Shown: positions 43,924 through 53,413, counted from the first letter of the stretch. The stretch is 64,000 bases of DNA from Pukyongiella litopenaei (GCF_003008555.2 NZ_CP027665.1:992001-1056000), one strand, 5' to 3'. Notes: a model not told the origin generated them from the sequence alone. Made by a program: numbers and translations.

Positions 43924-44355
43924 ATGAAGAAACTTGCATTTCTCGCCACCCTGGCATTCGCGGCGGCGCCGGCGCTGGCGCAGGAGGGCGCGACCACCTA
44001 CGATTTCGACGGCACCTTCGAGGATGCGACCTTTGCCGTGGAAAACGCCATCGTCGGCGAGGGCCTGGTGATCGACTATACCAGCCATGTCGGCGACATG
44101 CTCAACCGCACCGCCGGGGACGTGGGCAGCGATGTGAAGATTTTCGAGGCGGCCGACATATTCCTGTTCTGCTCGGCGCAGCTGTCGCGCAAGGTGATGG
44201 AAGCGGACCCGATGAACATCGCGCATTGTCCCTACAGCATCTTCGTCACCGATCGCGAGGGCGCGGTGCAGGTCGGCTATCGCAACCTTCCCGAGGGCCC
44301 GATGCAGGAGGTGCAGGACCTGCTCGACCGGATCGTGCAGGCCGCCCGCGAATGA
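43924..44355 (+). CDS. DUF302-family periplasmic protein
   Basis: 143 aa with signal peptide (MKKLAFLATLAFAAAPALA). FEDATFAVENAIVGEGL and the C-terminal NIAHCPYSIFVTDREG fit the DUF302 fold. Two cysteines (LFCSAQ and AHCPY) remain after export and could bind metal or sulphur. DUF302 proteins often travel with sulphur-oxidation genes; function not established. A promoter is not obvious in the 66-bp gap after soxD, which contains a hairpin. Confidence 0.85.
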   Translation: MKKLAFLATLAFAAAPALAQEGATTYDFDGTFEDATFAVENAIVGEGLVIDYTSHVGDMLNRTAGDVGSDVKIFEAADIFLFCSAQLSRKVMEADPMNIAHCPYSIFVTDREGAVQVGYRNLPEGPMQEVQDLLDRIVQAARE

Positions 44356-44438
44356 GGCGCCCGCGCGGCTCTTGACGGAGGTCAAGGCGCCGGGCTGCAC
44401 GCTCCGCTAGGGTCCCGGCCGCGCGCTGGGGTGAACGC

Positions 44439-45509
44439 ATGTTCGAAACGCTTGTCGATACATTCGGCGATGGCCGTGTCCTGATGGCTGCGGGGCTTGC
44501 CGTTGGCCTGCTGTTCGGCGCGGCGGCGCAGCATTCGCGGTTCTGCCTGCGCGCGGCGACCATCGAGGTCAGCGCCGGCGGCTTCGGGCCGCGTTTCGCG
44601 GGATGGCTGGTGGCGTTTTTCACGGCGGTCCTAGCCGTGCAGGGCGCCATCGCGGCCGGTTACCTGGATGTCTCGCAGGCGCGGCAGCTCGCGGCGACGG
44701 GCAGCCTGTCCGGAGCGATCGTCGGCGGGCTGATGTTCGGCTGCGGCATGATCCTGGCGCGGGGCTGCGCCAGCCGCCTGCTGGTGCTCTCGGCGACGGG
44801 CAACATGCGTGCGCTCGTCAGCGGCCTGGTCCTGACGCTGGTGGCACAGGCCTCGCTGCGCGGCGCGCTCGTTCCGGCACGCGAAGCCATTTCGGAACTG
44901 TGGCTGGTCGAGGGCGGCGCGGCGCGCGATATCCTGGCCCGGCTGGGCGTGGGGCCGGGTCCGGTCGTGGTGATCGCCGCGCTGGCGCTGGCGTTCTCGC
45001 TGTGGCTGTCGGTCCGGCGCAACGTCCCTCCCAGCCGCACCATCGCCGCCGCCCTGGTCGGCCTGGCGGTGGCGCTGGGCTGGCTGGTCACCTACGCGAT
45101 CGCACAATCCTCGTTCGAGGTCGTCCCGATCACCTCGATCACCTTTACCGGCCCGTCGACCGACACGCTGATGGGGCTGATCAACAATCCCGGCCTGCCG
45201 CTGGGGTTCGGCGTGGGCCTGGTGCCGGGCGTCTTTGCCGGCTCGGCGCTGACCGCCATCGCCACGCGGGAATTCCGCATCGAACGGTTCGGCCCCGACA
45301 CCCCGATGGAACGCCATATCGGCGGCGCGGTGCTGATGGGGTTCGGCAGCATGCTGGCCGGCGGCTGCGCCGTGGGCGCGGGCATGTCCGGCGGCGCGGT
45401 CTTTGCGCTGACCGCCTGGGTGGCGCTGCTGTTCATGTGGATCGGCGCGCTGGCGACGCAAATGGCGCTGGTGCGGTTCGGCGGAACGGGGAAACGCGCC
45501 GCCGCGTGA
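44439..45509 (+). CDS. YeeE/YedE (SoxT-like) thiosulphate/sulphur permease
   Basis: 356 aa integral membrane protein. The repeated cysteine-containing motifs of the YeeE/YedE family are intact: HSRFCLRAA (Cys36), FGCGMILARGCASRLL and LAGGCAVGAGMSGG. In characterised YeeE the conserved cysteines relay thiosulphate through the membrane. SoxT proteins of sox clusters belong to this family, where import may supply the signal for SoxR-type control or assimilation. It ends 5 bp from the convergent soxH-like stop. Confidence 0.9.
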   Translation: MFETLVDTFGDGRVLMAAGLAVGLLFGAAAQHSRFCLRAATIEVSAGGFGPRFAGWLVAFFTAVLAVQGAIAAGYLDVSQARQLAATGSLSGAIVGGLMFGCGMILARGCASRLLVLSATGNMRALVSGLVLTLVAQASLRGALVPAREAISELWLVEGGAARDILARLGVGPGPVVVIAALALAFSLWLSVRRNVPPSRTIAAALVGLAVALGWLVTYAIAQSSFEVVPITSITFTGPSTDTLMGLINNPGLPLGFGVGLVPGVFAGSALTAIATREFRIERFGPDTPMERHIGGAVLMGFGSMLAGGCAVGAGMSGGAVFALTAWVALLFMWIGALATQMALVRFGGTGKRAAA

Positions 45510-45513
45510 TCCG

Positions 45514-46461
45514 TTACTCGAATTCCATCTGCTCATAGACCCGGCCCGCGTTCTTGGTGGCCAGTTCCTCGAACGTGTCCAGGTGCCGATAGGGCGATTG
45601 GTCGACATAATAGGCATCGGACAGATCGCCGCCCGCGTCGAGATGCTCGCCGATCCGCGCCCGCAGGTAGATCAGGTAATCGCGGGTATAGCGCCGCACC
45701 TGGTCCATATTGGTGGGGTGACCGTGGCCGGGAATCACATAGGTGGCATTCAGCGCCTCGAATTCGCTGTCCCAGGTCTCGATCCAGGCCGCCGTGTCGG
45801 TATCGGGAAAGATCGGCAGCATCCGTTCGTGAAAGGCCATGTCGCCCGCGATCACGAGGCTCTGTCGCGGCAGCCAGATCACGATGTCGCCGGGGCTGTG
45901 CGCCGGGCCGAGATAGCGCGCCTCGATCCGGAAATCGCCCATCTCGACGATATGTTCGTCGCTGAACGTCTCGGTCGGGATCTGTATCCGGGTGCCCTCG
46001 GCCTTGTCCACGTTATAGCGTTTCATGCCCTCCAGGATCGTGCCGCCGGTTTCCTCGACGACGCGTGCGGCATCCTCATGCGCGACGATCGGGACGCCCT
46101 GTTCGGCCCAGTAACTGTTGCCCAGCACCGCATGACCCTGGCCGTTTTCGTTGAACACCAGCTTCACCGGCTGGTCGGTGATCTGCCGGATCTCGTCATG
46201 CAGCGCGCGGGCCAGCCCATAGGCGGCACCGCCATTGATGACGACGACCCCGTCACCGGTCACGATGAAGCTGAGATTGTTGTTGTGGCCCGAGTTTTCA
46301 TAGGTCGGCGGCGCGGTGGCGCCGATGGCCGAAAAGACGCCGGGAACGATCTCCACCGGCTTGTCGTAGAGCATCGAGCCGGGATATTTGTCGGCGATAT
46401 CCTCGCTGGCCGAGGCCACGCCTGCCGTCAGCGCCGCGGCCAGGATCAGGGGTCGGATCAT
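45514..46461 (-). CDS. SoxH-like metallo-beta-lactamase-fold protein with altered metal motif
   Basis: 315 aa from the ATG at 46461 behind GAGGAGTG. Signal peptide MIRPLILAAALTAGVASA. The fold is evident (GDGVVVINGG, GPAHSPGDIVIWLP, VIAGDMAF, VIPGHGHPTN), but the usual HxHxDH reads NENGQGH, removing ligands of the first metal site, and the preceding VIDTG is VINGG. Such proteins (SoxH) are thiosulphate-inducible but dispensable in Paracoccus. Catalysis with a single metal or a non-enzymatic role is possible. Transcribed from the opposite strand to sox, with the SoxG-like gene directly upstream. Confidence 0.85.
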   Translation of the reverse strand: MIRPLILAAALTAGVASASEDIADKYPGSMLYDKPVEIVPGVFSAIGATAPPTYENSGHNNNLSFIVTGDGVVVINGGAAYGLARALHDEIRQITDQPVKLVFNENGQGHAVLGNSYWAEQGVPIVAHEDAARVVEETGGTILEGMKRYNVDKAEGTRIQIPTETFSDEHIVEMGDFRIEARYLGPAHSPGDIVIWLPRQSLVIAGDMAFHERMLPIFPDTDTAAWIETWDSEFEALNATYVIPGHGHPTNMDQVRRYTRDYLIYLRARIGEHLDAGGDLSDAYYVDQSPYRHLDTFEELATKNAGRVYEQMEFE

Positions 46462-46465
46462 CGTG

Positions 46466-47383
46466 TCACTCCTCGGTAAATCTGTAGGCATCGCCCATGC
46501 GTTCGACCCGTCCGAGGCCGCCGCCGGGCAGGTGAAAGCCGATCATGGCGATGCGGTCGGTCGCCAGCTGGTCCAGCAGACGCCGCCGGGTCTGTGCCCC
46601 GCGGTCCGCGTCCTGGTCCGAACCGCTCGGCCAGTCCGGCTGTTCGAATGCCACATGGCCGTTGCCGATGGCATCGCCGACGACCATCAGCGCCTCGCCG
46701 CCCGACCGGATTTCGAACGCCATGTGACCGGGCGTGTGGCCAAAGGCGGCATGGGCCATGACACCGGGCAGGATCTCCTGCCCGTCGGTGAAGAAACTGC
46801 ACCGCTCCGCGATGGCGTCCATCCGCCGCGGCGCCCCCACCGCGAAAGCGACGCGGGATGCGCCGATCCGGTCCACGGTGGCGGGATCGCGCCAGTAGTC
46901 CCATTCGACCTGTCCGAACAGGTAATCCGCGTTGGCAAAAAGCAGATCGTCGAAATCGTCCAGAACGCCCCACAGGTGATCGGGATGGCCATGCGTGAAC
47001 ACCACATGGGTGATGTCGCCCGGCCCCAGCCCCGCCGCCTCGAGCGCGGTTTCCAGCCTGCCCGCGCTCGGCATGAAGGCCGGCCCGGAGCCGGCGTCGA
47101 ACAGTACCGAGCGGATGCCGTCCCGCATCAGCGTCAGGTTGCAGGGCGGATGCACCTCGTCGCGCGCCACGTCGTGCCGGGCCAGGATCGCGGCCAGGGG
47201 CTCTTCGGGCAGGCCGTCAAAGACCATGTCCCCCGGCAGGACGAGATTGCCGTCGCTGAGCGTGGTGACCTCGACCTCTTTCAGCCGGGTCACGGTGCCG
47301 GCAAGCGACGCCCCGCCGATCCCGGCCGCCGCCCCCAGCCCGCCCAGAAATCCACCCAGAAATCCGCGCCTGTCAATCCGCAT
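46466..47383 (-). CDS. SoxG-like metallo-beta-lactamase-fold hydrolase
   Basis: 305 aa from the ATG at 47383 (GGAGG upstream). Tat signal (MRIDRRGFLGGFLGGLGAAA). Unlike its neighbour it has a complete motif: FTHGHPDHLWG, FGHTPGHMAF, VVGDAIGNGH and a final His in GFHLPGGG. Expected to be a periplasmic binuclear zinc hydrolase. The soxH-like gene starts 4 bp after its stop. SoxG/SoxH pairs occur at the end of Paracoccus-type sox clusters; their reactions are not known. Confidence 0.88.
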   Translation of the reverse strand: MRIDRRGFLGGFLGGLGAAAGIGGASLAGTVTRLKEVEVTTLSDGNLVLPGDMVFDGLPEEPLAAILARHDVARDEVHPPCNLTLMRDGIRSVLFDAGSGPAFMPSAGRLETALEAAGLGPGDITHVVFTHGHPDHLWGVLDDFDDLLFANADYLFGQVEWDYWRDPATVDRIGASRVAFAVGAPRRMDAIAERCSFFTDGQEILPGVMAHAAFGHTPGHMAFEIRSGGEALMVVGDAIGNGHVAFEQPDWPSGSDQDADRGAQTRRRLLDQLATDRIAMIGFHLPGGGLGRVERMGDAYRFTEE

Positions 47384-47515
47384 CTCGCCCGACCTCCTCC
47401 CCGAACCCGGCTTCACGGATCTAAGCCAGTCACCCGCGCGATCTCAACCTTTTTCGACAACCACATCCGCAGGCCCCGGCACATGACATACGCCGGGGGC
47501 ATCCTGCGGCGGGCC

Positions 47516-48399
47516 TCAGCCTGATTGCGCCCCCATGGGCTGACTGTCGCCAAATCCGGCCAATCCGGGCAGGGAATTCAGGGCCTCGGGGCCGATCACC
47601 ACGATCCTGCCCGCTACCTGCATCGCACTGTCGGGTATCGGCGTCAGGGTGATAAGCCCCTGGACAACATCGAGCCGCACCGGCCCGTCCGGTGTCAGCA
47701 CGATGCCCTTGGCGCGATGCACGTCATCCGGCAGCGCCTTGCACCACATTTCCAGCGCCGCTGGCAAAACCGGTTCGGTCTGTTCGAGCACGCGGGTGGC
47801 AAAGCTGGCCGGCGCAAGCTCCTCCGACGGTGCAGGAGGGTGCGACGCGGACAAGGGCCGAACGCCTGAGCAATCCCGGCAATCTCCGCCGTCCCGGGCG
47901 CATGCTGTTCGATCAGCCGCCGGACGAAATCGCGCTGGCCCTCATCCCGGTTGACCGAGATGAAATGGGCATTGCGGATCTGCGAGACAAACAGCCGACC
48001 GACGAATTTGTCGGTCGCATTGCTGCGTGCGCGCGCACCGTTGATCAGCGTCAGGATACGCGCCGGAGCCAGCGCCCCAACACCCCGCAGCAGCATCGCA
48101 AGCCGCCCCGGTTCCGACACGCCGCTGGCCTCGACGATCAGCAGATCGGGGCGGGCCTCTGCCACCCGCCGCGCCGCGCCCAGCAGGTCGTTGCCGATCG
48201 TGCAGCAGGCGCAGCCATTCGTCAGGGCGATGGTTTCGCCATCTGCGTTCTCGATCAGCGCCGCGTCGATATTGATGGCACCGAAATCGTTGACCAGCAC
48301 CGTCGCCCGCAGCCCCTGCGGCTCGCGCAGGAACTGGTTGATCAGGGTCGTCTTGCCGGCCCCCAGATAGCCGGAAACGATTACGACGGGGATGTTCAT
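47516..48399 (-). pseudogene. COG0523 (CobW/G3E GTPase) metallochaperone gene, frameshifted
   Basis: N-terminal part reads normally from the ATG at 48399: VVIVSGYLGAGKTTLINQFL (Walker A), ALTNGCACCTIGNDLL (the CxCC metal motif) and IVEASGVSEPGRLAML. Near 47855-47870 the frame must shift by one base to continue with the C-terminal domain (SASHPPAPSEELAPASFATR, then RAKGIVLTPDGPVRLD), which ends at 47516. Together they would give a protein of about 294 aa, normal for the family. Either a genuine mutation or a sequencing error. Overlaps the amidohydrolase gene by 4 nt. Confidence 0.82.
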
Positions 48400-50045
48400 C
48401 CGGCCAGCTCGTGCACCGCGCCTTCGAACACGGTGGCATGGATGCCGATATCTTTCAGGCGGGCCGGATCGACCTCGTAGGGGTCTTCGTCCAGCACGGT
48501 GAAATCGGCCTTCTTGCCCGAGCGGATAGACCCGATCGACGCCTCCTGCCCCATGACCCAGGCGGCGTCTATGGTAATGGCGCGCAGGGCCTGATGCACC
48601 GACACCCGTTCATTTTCGCCCAGCACCGCGCCGCTTTCCCCGAACCGGTTCACCGCCACCCAGACGCTGGTCAGCGGATGCGCCGGGGCCATGGTGAAAT
48701 CGGAATGCAGGCCAAAGGGCACACCCTCGCGCGCCAGCGACCCCAGCCGCGCCATCTGGCTGGCGCGTTCATGGCCGATGGACTTGCGCCAATAGGCCTC
48801 GCCCAGTTCATGCAGGTAGTAGACATTGGCCGATACCACCGCCCCGAGCGCACGGATCCGGCGCACCTGCTCTTCGGTCGACACGCCGAAATGCTCGATG
48901 GTAAAGCGGTGATCGAAACGCGGCCGCTCGAATTGCAGCTTTTCCAGCACATCGAGCGCAAGCTCCACCCCCAGATCCCCGGTGCAGTGCACATGGATGC
49001 GGTAGCCCGCGTTCCAGTAGGGTCGCGCAATCGCCTCGAACTGGTCGGGCGCGGTCAGCCATTCGCCGTGATGCCCGTCGATAAAGCCGGGATCGGCCAT
49101 CTGCATCATCTCGGAAAAGAACGCGCCGTCGGTGAAGAGCTTGACATGCCGGTCGAAATACAGCCGGGCGGTGCCCCGGTCGGTGAGCGCCTCGACGCGG
49201 GCAAAGGCGTCCTCGGGCGCGCCGGTGAGTTCCGGTTCGGGCAGGCCACGAGGGATCATCATCACCCGATAGGGCGGCTTGTCCGTTTCCATCGCCTGAT
49301 TGAAGGCGGTCCATTCGCCCTCGTAGTCGAAAATGCCCCATGCCATGTCGGCGACGGTAGTATGGCCGCCTGCATGCAGGATGTCGTGCATCGTGGCCAG
49401 GCCTTCACTGAACCAGTCGGGCGAAAAGAGAAAGGGTTTCAGACATTCGAGCGCAACCATCCCGCCCATCTCGGAAAACCGTCCGCTCCCGGCGTCGATC
49501 TGCGGGTGGCTGTCCATCACCTCGCGGTCGATCCTGAGCAGGTCGATGGCGGCGTCGTTGAGAATGACCTCGTGGAACGACCGGTGCCAGACCAGGATGG
49601 GCCGTTCGCTGGAAATGGCGTTGAGCTGGGTTCGCGTGACATCGCCGTGCCAGATCTGGTGATAGCCCCAGGTGACGAAAATCGGTTTTGACCCGTCATC
49701 CTCGGCCACCGCCTTTTCGATCGCCGCCAGATATGCCTCGTGTCCGCGCGTTGCCGGGACATCGCGGCCCGGGAACTTCCATTCAAACGCGGTGATGAAG
49801 GTTGTCGGGGCCAGTATCGCACCGATGGACGGGTGCAGATGCGGGTCGATGAAGCCGGGCATGATCACCTTGTCGGCGAACCGGTGGTCAATCTCATGCG
49901 GATGGGCCGCCAGCCAGGGTTCGAGGCTCTCCAGCGTGCCCGCTTCGAGGATGACCCCGTCGCGCACCGCGACCGCGGTCGCTTCGGGCGCGCTGTCGCT
50001 CATCGTGTGGATGCGCTTTGCCGTGAATACCGCGATCTTACTCAT
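48396..50045 (-). CDS. Amidohydrolase family protein (YtcJ-like)
   Basis: 549 aa. Metal-binding motif PGFIDPHLHPS near residue 68, later HVHCTGDLGVELALD, FTIEHFGV and GLHSDFTMAP, then the C-terminal GSIRSGKKADFTVLDEDPY. This is the amidohydro_3 (YtcJ) group, cytosolic zinc hydrolases of amides and ring compounds with uncertain substrates. In one operon with an acyl-CoA ligase, an EamA exporter, a TetR gene and the COG0523 metallochaperone gene; the latter may supply its zinc. Confidence 0.88.
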   Translation of the reverse strand: MSKIAVFTAKRIHTMSDSAPEATAVAVRDGVILEAGTLESLEPWLAAHPHEIDHRFADKVIMPGFIDPHLHPSIGAILAPTTFITAFEWKFPGRDVPATRGHEAYLAAIEKAVAEDDGSKPIFVTWGYHQIWHGDVTRTQLNAISSERPILVWHRSFHEVILNDAAIDLLRIDREVMDSHPQIDAGSGRFSEMGGMVALECLKPFLFSPDWFSEGLATMHDILHAGGHTTVADMAWGIFDYEGEWTAFNQAMETDKPPYRVMMIPRGLPEPELTGAPEDAFARVEALTDRGTARLYFDRHVKLFTDGAFFSEMMQMADPGFIDGHHGEWLTAPDQFEAIARPYWNAGYRIHVHCTGDLGVELALDVLEKLQFERPRFDHRFTIEHFGVSTEEQVRRIRALGAVVSANVYYLHELGEAYWRKSIGHERASQMARLGSLAREGVPFGLHSDFTMAPAHPLTSVWVAVNRFGESGAVLGENERVSVHQALRAITIDAAWVMGQEASIGSIRSGKKADFTVLDEDPYEVDPARLKDIGIHATVFEGAVHELAG

Positions 50046-50679
50046 CTGGTTTCTCCTGTGTTAGCAGGCCCATCGCGGCCTGCACCGTTAGATCTGCGAG
50101 TTCGTCCTTGCCTTTCGGGAACAGCGGGCCCGCGCCAAGCCGTGTCTGCAACATGACCATGATGATCAGCTGCACCGCGTATCCGAGCGCGGCCGCCTTG
50201 TCCGGAGCCGCGATCTCGTCGCGGTAGTCGTCCAGATGGGCCGTGACCCGCTCTTCGAGCTGCGCCACCAGCATCCCGGTATAGACGCTGCGATCCGCGC
50301 CGAGGGTCGTCAGTCGCTGCGACGCGCGATAGACCCCCAGCCGCCGGTTCATCATGTCATGGGAGGTTTCGGCCAGAAACCGCAGCATCGCGCGCAGGTC
50401 GCCGTGAACCGCCCGGCCGAGATCCAGCGCGTCGATCTCGGCACGGGAGTCCCTGACGAATTCATGGATCATCACCCGCGCCAGCCCGTCCTTGTCGCCG
50501 AACCGGTTGTAGAAGGTGCCGGTCGAACAGCCCGCCCGGTCGATGATGTCGGTGACCCGGGTGGCCTGATAGCCCTGGTCCGCGAACAGCGCCTCGGCCG
50601 CATCCAGCAGGCGCCGCTCGGACCGGATCGTGCGGGCCTGTTTGACGGGCCGGGTGGCCCTGGTGGTGGGATTGCTCAT
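50038..50679 (-). CDS. TetR/AcrR family transcriptional regulator
   Basis: 213 aa from the ATG at 50679, overlapping the EamA stop (ATGA). HTH region RRLLDAAEALFADQGYQATR...DIIDRAGCSTGTFYNRFGDKDGL is clear; the C-terminal helical domain should bind an inducer. It overlaps the amidohydrolase start by 8 nt, so it is co-transcribed with the genes it probably represses. Ligand may be an acyl-CoA made by the upstream ligase. Confidence 0.9.
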   Translation of the reverse strand: MSNPTTRATRPVKQARTIRSERRLLDAAEALFADQGYQATRVTDIIDRAGCSTGTFYNRFGDKDGLARVMIHEFVRDSRAEIDALDLGRAVHGDLRAMLRFLAETSHDMMNRRLGVYRASQRLTTLGADRSVYTGMLVAQLEERVTAHLDDYRDEIAAPDKAAALGYAVQLIIMVMLQTRLGAGPLFPKGKDELADLTVQAAMGLLTQEKPDE

Positions 50680-51572
50680 CCGTCCGCCATCTCCCGCTGT
50701 TTTTCCCGCAAGAGCGGGATCGAGGCCCCGGCGACAACGATCATCGCCCCGCCCAGCACCGCAAGCTGCGGCGGGCGTTCGCCAAAGGCCAGCCAGCCCA
50801 GCGCGAGCGCCACCGGCATCTGCACATAGAGCATGATGCTGACCCGTCCGATATTGCCGCGCGCCAGCTGCATGGCAAGACCGGCAAGGGTTATTCCGAC
50901 CACCGCCAGCAATGCGCTCAGCTGTATCCAGATCTGGGCGCCCGGCGCCGGCACGCCGCGATCGAAACCCAGCCAGTAGAGGGCCGCCAGCAGCGCCACG
51001 CCATTGACCGCCCAGAAGGTGAAGCCGATCGGCGTTGCCGCCTCGCGGTTGACCGCGACATAGGTGTTGGTGACCGCATTCGACAGCGCCCCGCCCGCCG
51101 CGAACAGCAGCGCCGCCGATATTCCGGCCAGTCCCGGATCGAGGATCAGCCAGGTGCCGGCCAGGCAGGCCAGCAGCACCAGCGCCACATGCCCGGTCAG
51201 CCGCTCGCCCAGAAACAGAACCCCGATCAGCAGGGCAAAGATCGGCGAGAGCTGGAACAGCATCGCATGCTGGGCATAGGGGTTGAGCGACAGCGAGGTG
51301 ATGTTCAGCACCGACATGACCAGCAGCAGCAAGCTCCGCACCAGCAGCTGTTTCGGCGCATGCGGATAGAGATGGTGCCGGATACCGCCCCGCAGATGCG
51401 CCACCAGCATCAGGCTGGCGGTGGTGAGCGGCCAGCCGAACAGCAGCAGCGCGGCGATGGACACACCCGCCATGGCCGATTTCTTGATGAAGAAATCGGC
51501 CAGCGTCAGGCCCGTTGCGGCCAGTGCCATCACGGCAAAAGGCAGCATGTTGGATGTCTTCGCCGCGCCCAT
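50676..51572 (-). CDS. EamA/DMT superfamily transporter
   Basis: 298 aa with ten hydrophobic segments in two EamA repeats (TGLTLADFFIKKSAMAGV; later PIGFTFWAVNGVALLAALYW). Drug/metabolite transporter family, often exporters of amino acids or small metabolites. Lies 2 bp downstream of the acyl-CoA ligase stop and overlaps the TetR gene by 4 nt. Cargo unknown. Confidence 0.88.
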   Translation of the reverse strand: MGAAKTSNMLPFAVMALAATGLTLADFFIKKSAMAGVSIAALLLFGWPLTTASLMLVAHLRGGIRHHLYPHAPKQLLVRSLLLLVMSVLNITSLSLNPYAQHAMLFQLSPIFALLIGVLFLGERLTGHVALVLLACLAGTWLILDPGLAGISAALLFAAGGALSNAVTNTYVAVNREAATPIGFTFWAVNGVALLAALYWLGFDRGVPAPGAQIWIQLSALLAVVGITLAGLAMQLARGNIGRVSIMLYVQMPVALALGWLAFGERPPQLAVLGGAMIVVAGASIPLLREKQREMADG

Positions 51573-51574
51573 GC

Positions 51575-53200
51575 TCAGGCGCTGCGCAATTCGCGGCGCA
51601 GGATCTTGCCGACACTGGATTTCGGCAGTTCGCCGACGAACGACACCGAGGCCGGCACCTTGTAGCTGGTCAGCTTTTCGCGGCAGGTCATGCGCACGGC
51701 GTCCTCGGTCAGGCTGTCATCGCTGCGAACGGCAAACACCTTGACGGCCTCGCCGGTGCGGTCGTTCGGCACGCCGATACAGGCCGCCTCTACGATGCCG
51801 GGGATCAGCGCGACCACGCCCTCGATCTCGTTGGGATAGACGTTGAAACCGGACACCAGGATCATGTCCTTCTTGCGGTCGACGATGCGGAAGAACCCTT
51901 CCTCGTCCATCACCGCCACGTCGCCGGTGCGGAAATAGCCGTCCCCGGTCATCACCTCGGCAGTGGCATCGGGGCGGTTCCAATACCCGCTCATCACCTG
52001 CGGGCCTTTCACGCACAATTCGCCTTCCTCGCCAAAGCCGACCTCGTTGCCGTCATCGTCGCGCAGCGAGATGTCGGTGGAGGGAACCGGAATGCCGATG
52101 GTGCCGGTGTATTCGTTGCGGTCAACGAGGTTCATCGACACGATCGGAGAGGTTTCCGACAGCCCATAGCCTTCGCGGATATGCCCGCCGGTGACCTCGA
52201 ACCACCTGTTCGACACCGCCTCCTGGATCGGCGCACCGCCGCCCCAGCAGACCTTGAGCGACGAAAAATCCAGATCCGCGAAACCGGGCGTGTGCAGAAG
52301 ACCGTTATAGAGCGTGTTCACGCCGGTCATCGCGGTGAACTTGAACTGGCCGAGGGTCTTCACGAACCCGGCCATGTCGCGGGGATCGGCGATCAGCACG
52401 TTGAGCGCGCCATAGCGCCAGTAGCTCAGGCAATTCACCATCAGCGCGAGGATATGATAGATCGGGATCGGCGTGATCACGATTTCCCGGCCCTCTTCGG
52501 TGATATGTCCGGCCAGCGCGTCATAGACGGCGACATTCGACACGAGGTTGCCATGGCTGAGCACCGCGCCCTTGCTGAGGCCGGTGGTGCCGCCGGTATA
52601 TTGCAGGAACAGCAGATCGTCCTGGGTGATGTCGGGCCGGTCGAAATCCATGCCGGCGCCCTGCTCCAGCGCGTCGGTGAGCTTCACCGCATCGCCGAGC
52701 GCCGCATGCACCGGCGCGGGCGGGATCGGGGCGGCGGTCAGGTCGGCCAGATCGACGGTGATCACGTTCTTGACCCCGGTCTGGTCCAGCACCGCGCCCA
52801 GTGTGCCGCTCACCATCGAGGCGATGACGATGGTTTCGGCACCGGAATCGTTCAGCTGATGCGCCAGTTCGCGGGGCGTATACATCGGATTCACGTTCAC
52901 CTGCACCATGCCCGCGCGGATCATGCCGAATGAGGCGACATGGAACGGGATGATGTTCGGCAGCATGATCGCCACCCGGTCGCCTTTCGTCAGGCCCAGC
53001 CCGTTCTGCAGGTAGGCGGCGAAATCGCGGCTGAGCCTGCCGATCTCCGCATAGCTCCGCGTCGTGCCGAAAGAGTTGACCGCCGGCAGGTCGGCGAATT
53101 TTTCCACCGACCGCTCGATCAGGTCGGCCACCGACCCGTCGTTTTCGTAATCCACCTCATGGGGCATCCTGCCATAGTGTTTCTGCCAGATCCGTTCCAT
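51575..53200 (-). CDS. Long-chain fatty acid-CoA ligase-like AMP-binding enzyme (FadD type)
   Basis: 541 aa from the ATG at 53200 (AGAGGAAAA upstream); the open frame runs further but without family similarity. AMP-binding motif LQYTGGTTGLSKGAVLSH, then EGYGLSETSPIVS, FRTGDVAVMDEEGFFRIVDR and the catalytic lysine in SSVGKILRREL. It activates a carboxylate as acyl-CoA. First sizeable gene of the five-gene minus-strand operon. FadD-like by layout; medium- or branched-chain substrates cannot be excluded. Confidence 0.88.
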   Translation of the reverse strand: MERIWQKHYGRMPHEVDYENDGSVADLIERSVEKFADLPAVNSFGTTRSYAEIGRLSRDFAAYLQNGLGLTKGDRVAIMLPNIIPFHVASFGMIRAGMVQVNVNPMYTPRELAHQLNDSGAETIVIASMVSGTLGAVLDQTGVKNVITVDLADLTAAPIPPAPVHAALGDAVKLTDALEQGAGMDFDRPDITQDDLLFLQYTGGTTGLSKGAVLSHGNLVSNVAVYDALAGHITEEGREIVITPIPIYHILALMVNCLSYWRYGALNVLIADPRDMAGFVKTLGQFKFTAMTGVNTLYNGLLHTPGFADLDFSSLKVCWGGGAPIQEAVSNRWFEVTGGHIREGYGLSETSPIVSMNLVDRNEYTGTIGIPVPSTDISLRDDDGNEVGFGEEGELCVKGPQVMSGYWNRPDATAEVMTGDGYFRTGDVAVMDEEGFFRIVDRKKDMILVSGFNVYPNEIEGVVALIPGIVEAACIGVPNDRTGEAVKVFAVRSDDSLTEDAVRMTCREKLTSYKVPASVSFVGELPKSSVGKILRRELRSA

Positions 53201-53320
53201 TCGATTTTCCTCTGTTTGATTTTGCTGATGGTTGCGTGGCCGGAGGGGCACGGTCGCCTCACCGCCGTGCCGAACACGCAATCTGCCGATCCGGGGCCGG
53301 GGTTTCCGTTCGGTGCCCGG

Positions 53321-53413
53321 CTACGCGATGGGGATGGTGTGCAACCCGGTCCCGCCAATGCTGGCGGCGGGTATCGCCACCGCGACAGCCGTGTGTGCAA
53401 GCGTTCGTAGCAT
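53321..53413 (-). pseudogene. 30-codon signal-peptide-like frame, probable remnant of a secreted-protein gene
   Basis: Starts at ATG 53413 with a strong GGGAGG site and reads MLRTLAHTAVAVAIPAASIG, then ends at a stop after GGTGLHTIPIA. It resembles a signal sequence and little else, as if a binding-protein gene upstream of the operon had been deleted. Could also be a genuine small peptide. Good ribosome site, poor length. Confidence 0.4.

Noticed and set aside
44603-45538. 311-codon plus-strand frame overlapping the YeeE/SoxT gene
   Set aside because: It is another frame of a clear membrane-protein gene and has a low-complexity Arg/Gly/Asp composition.
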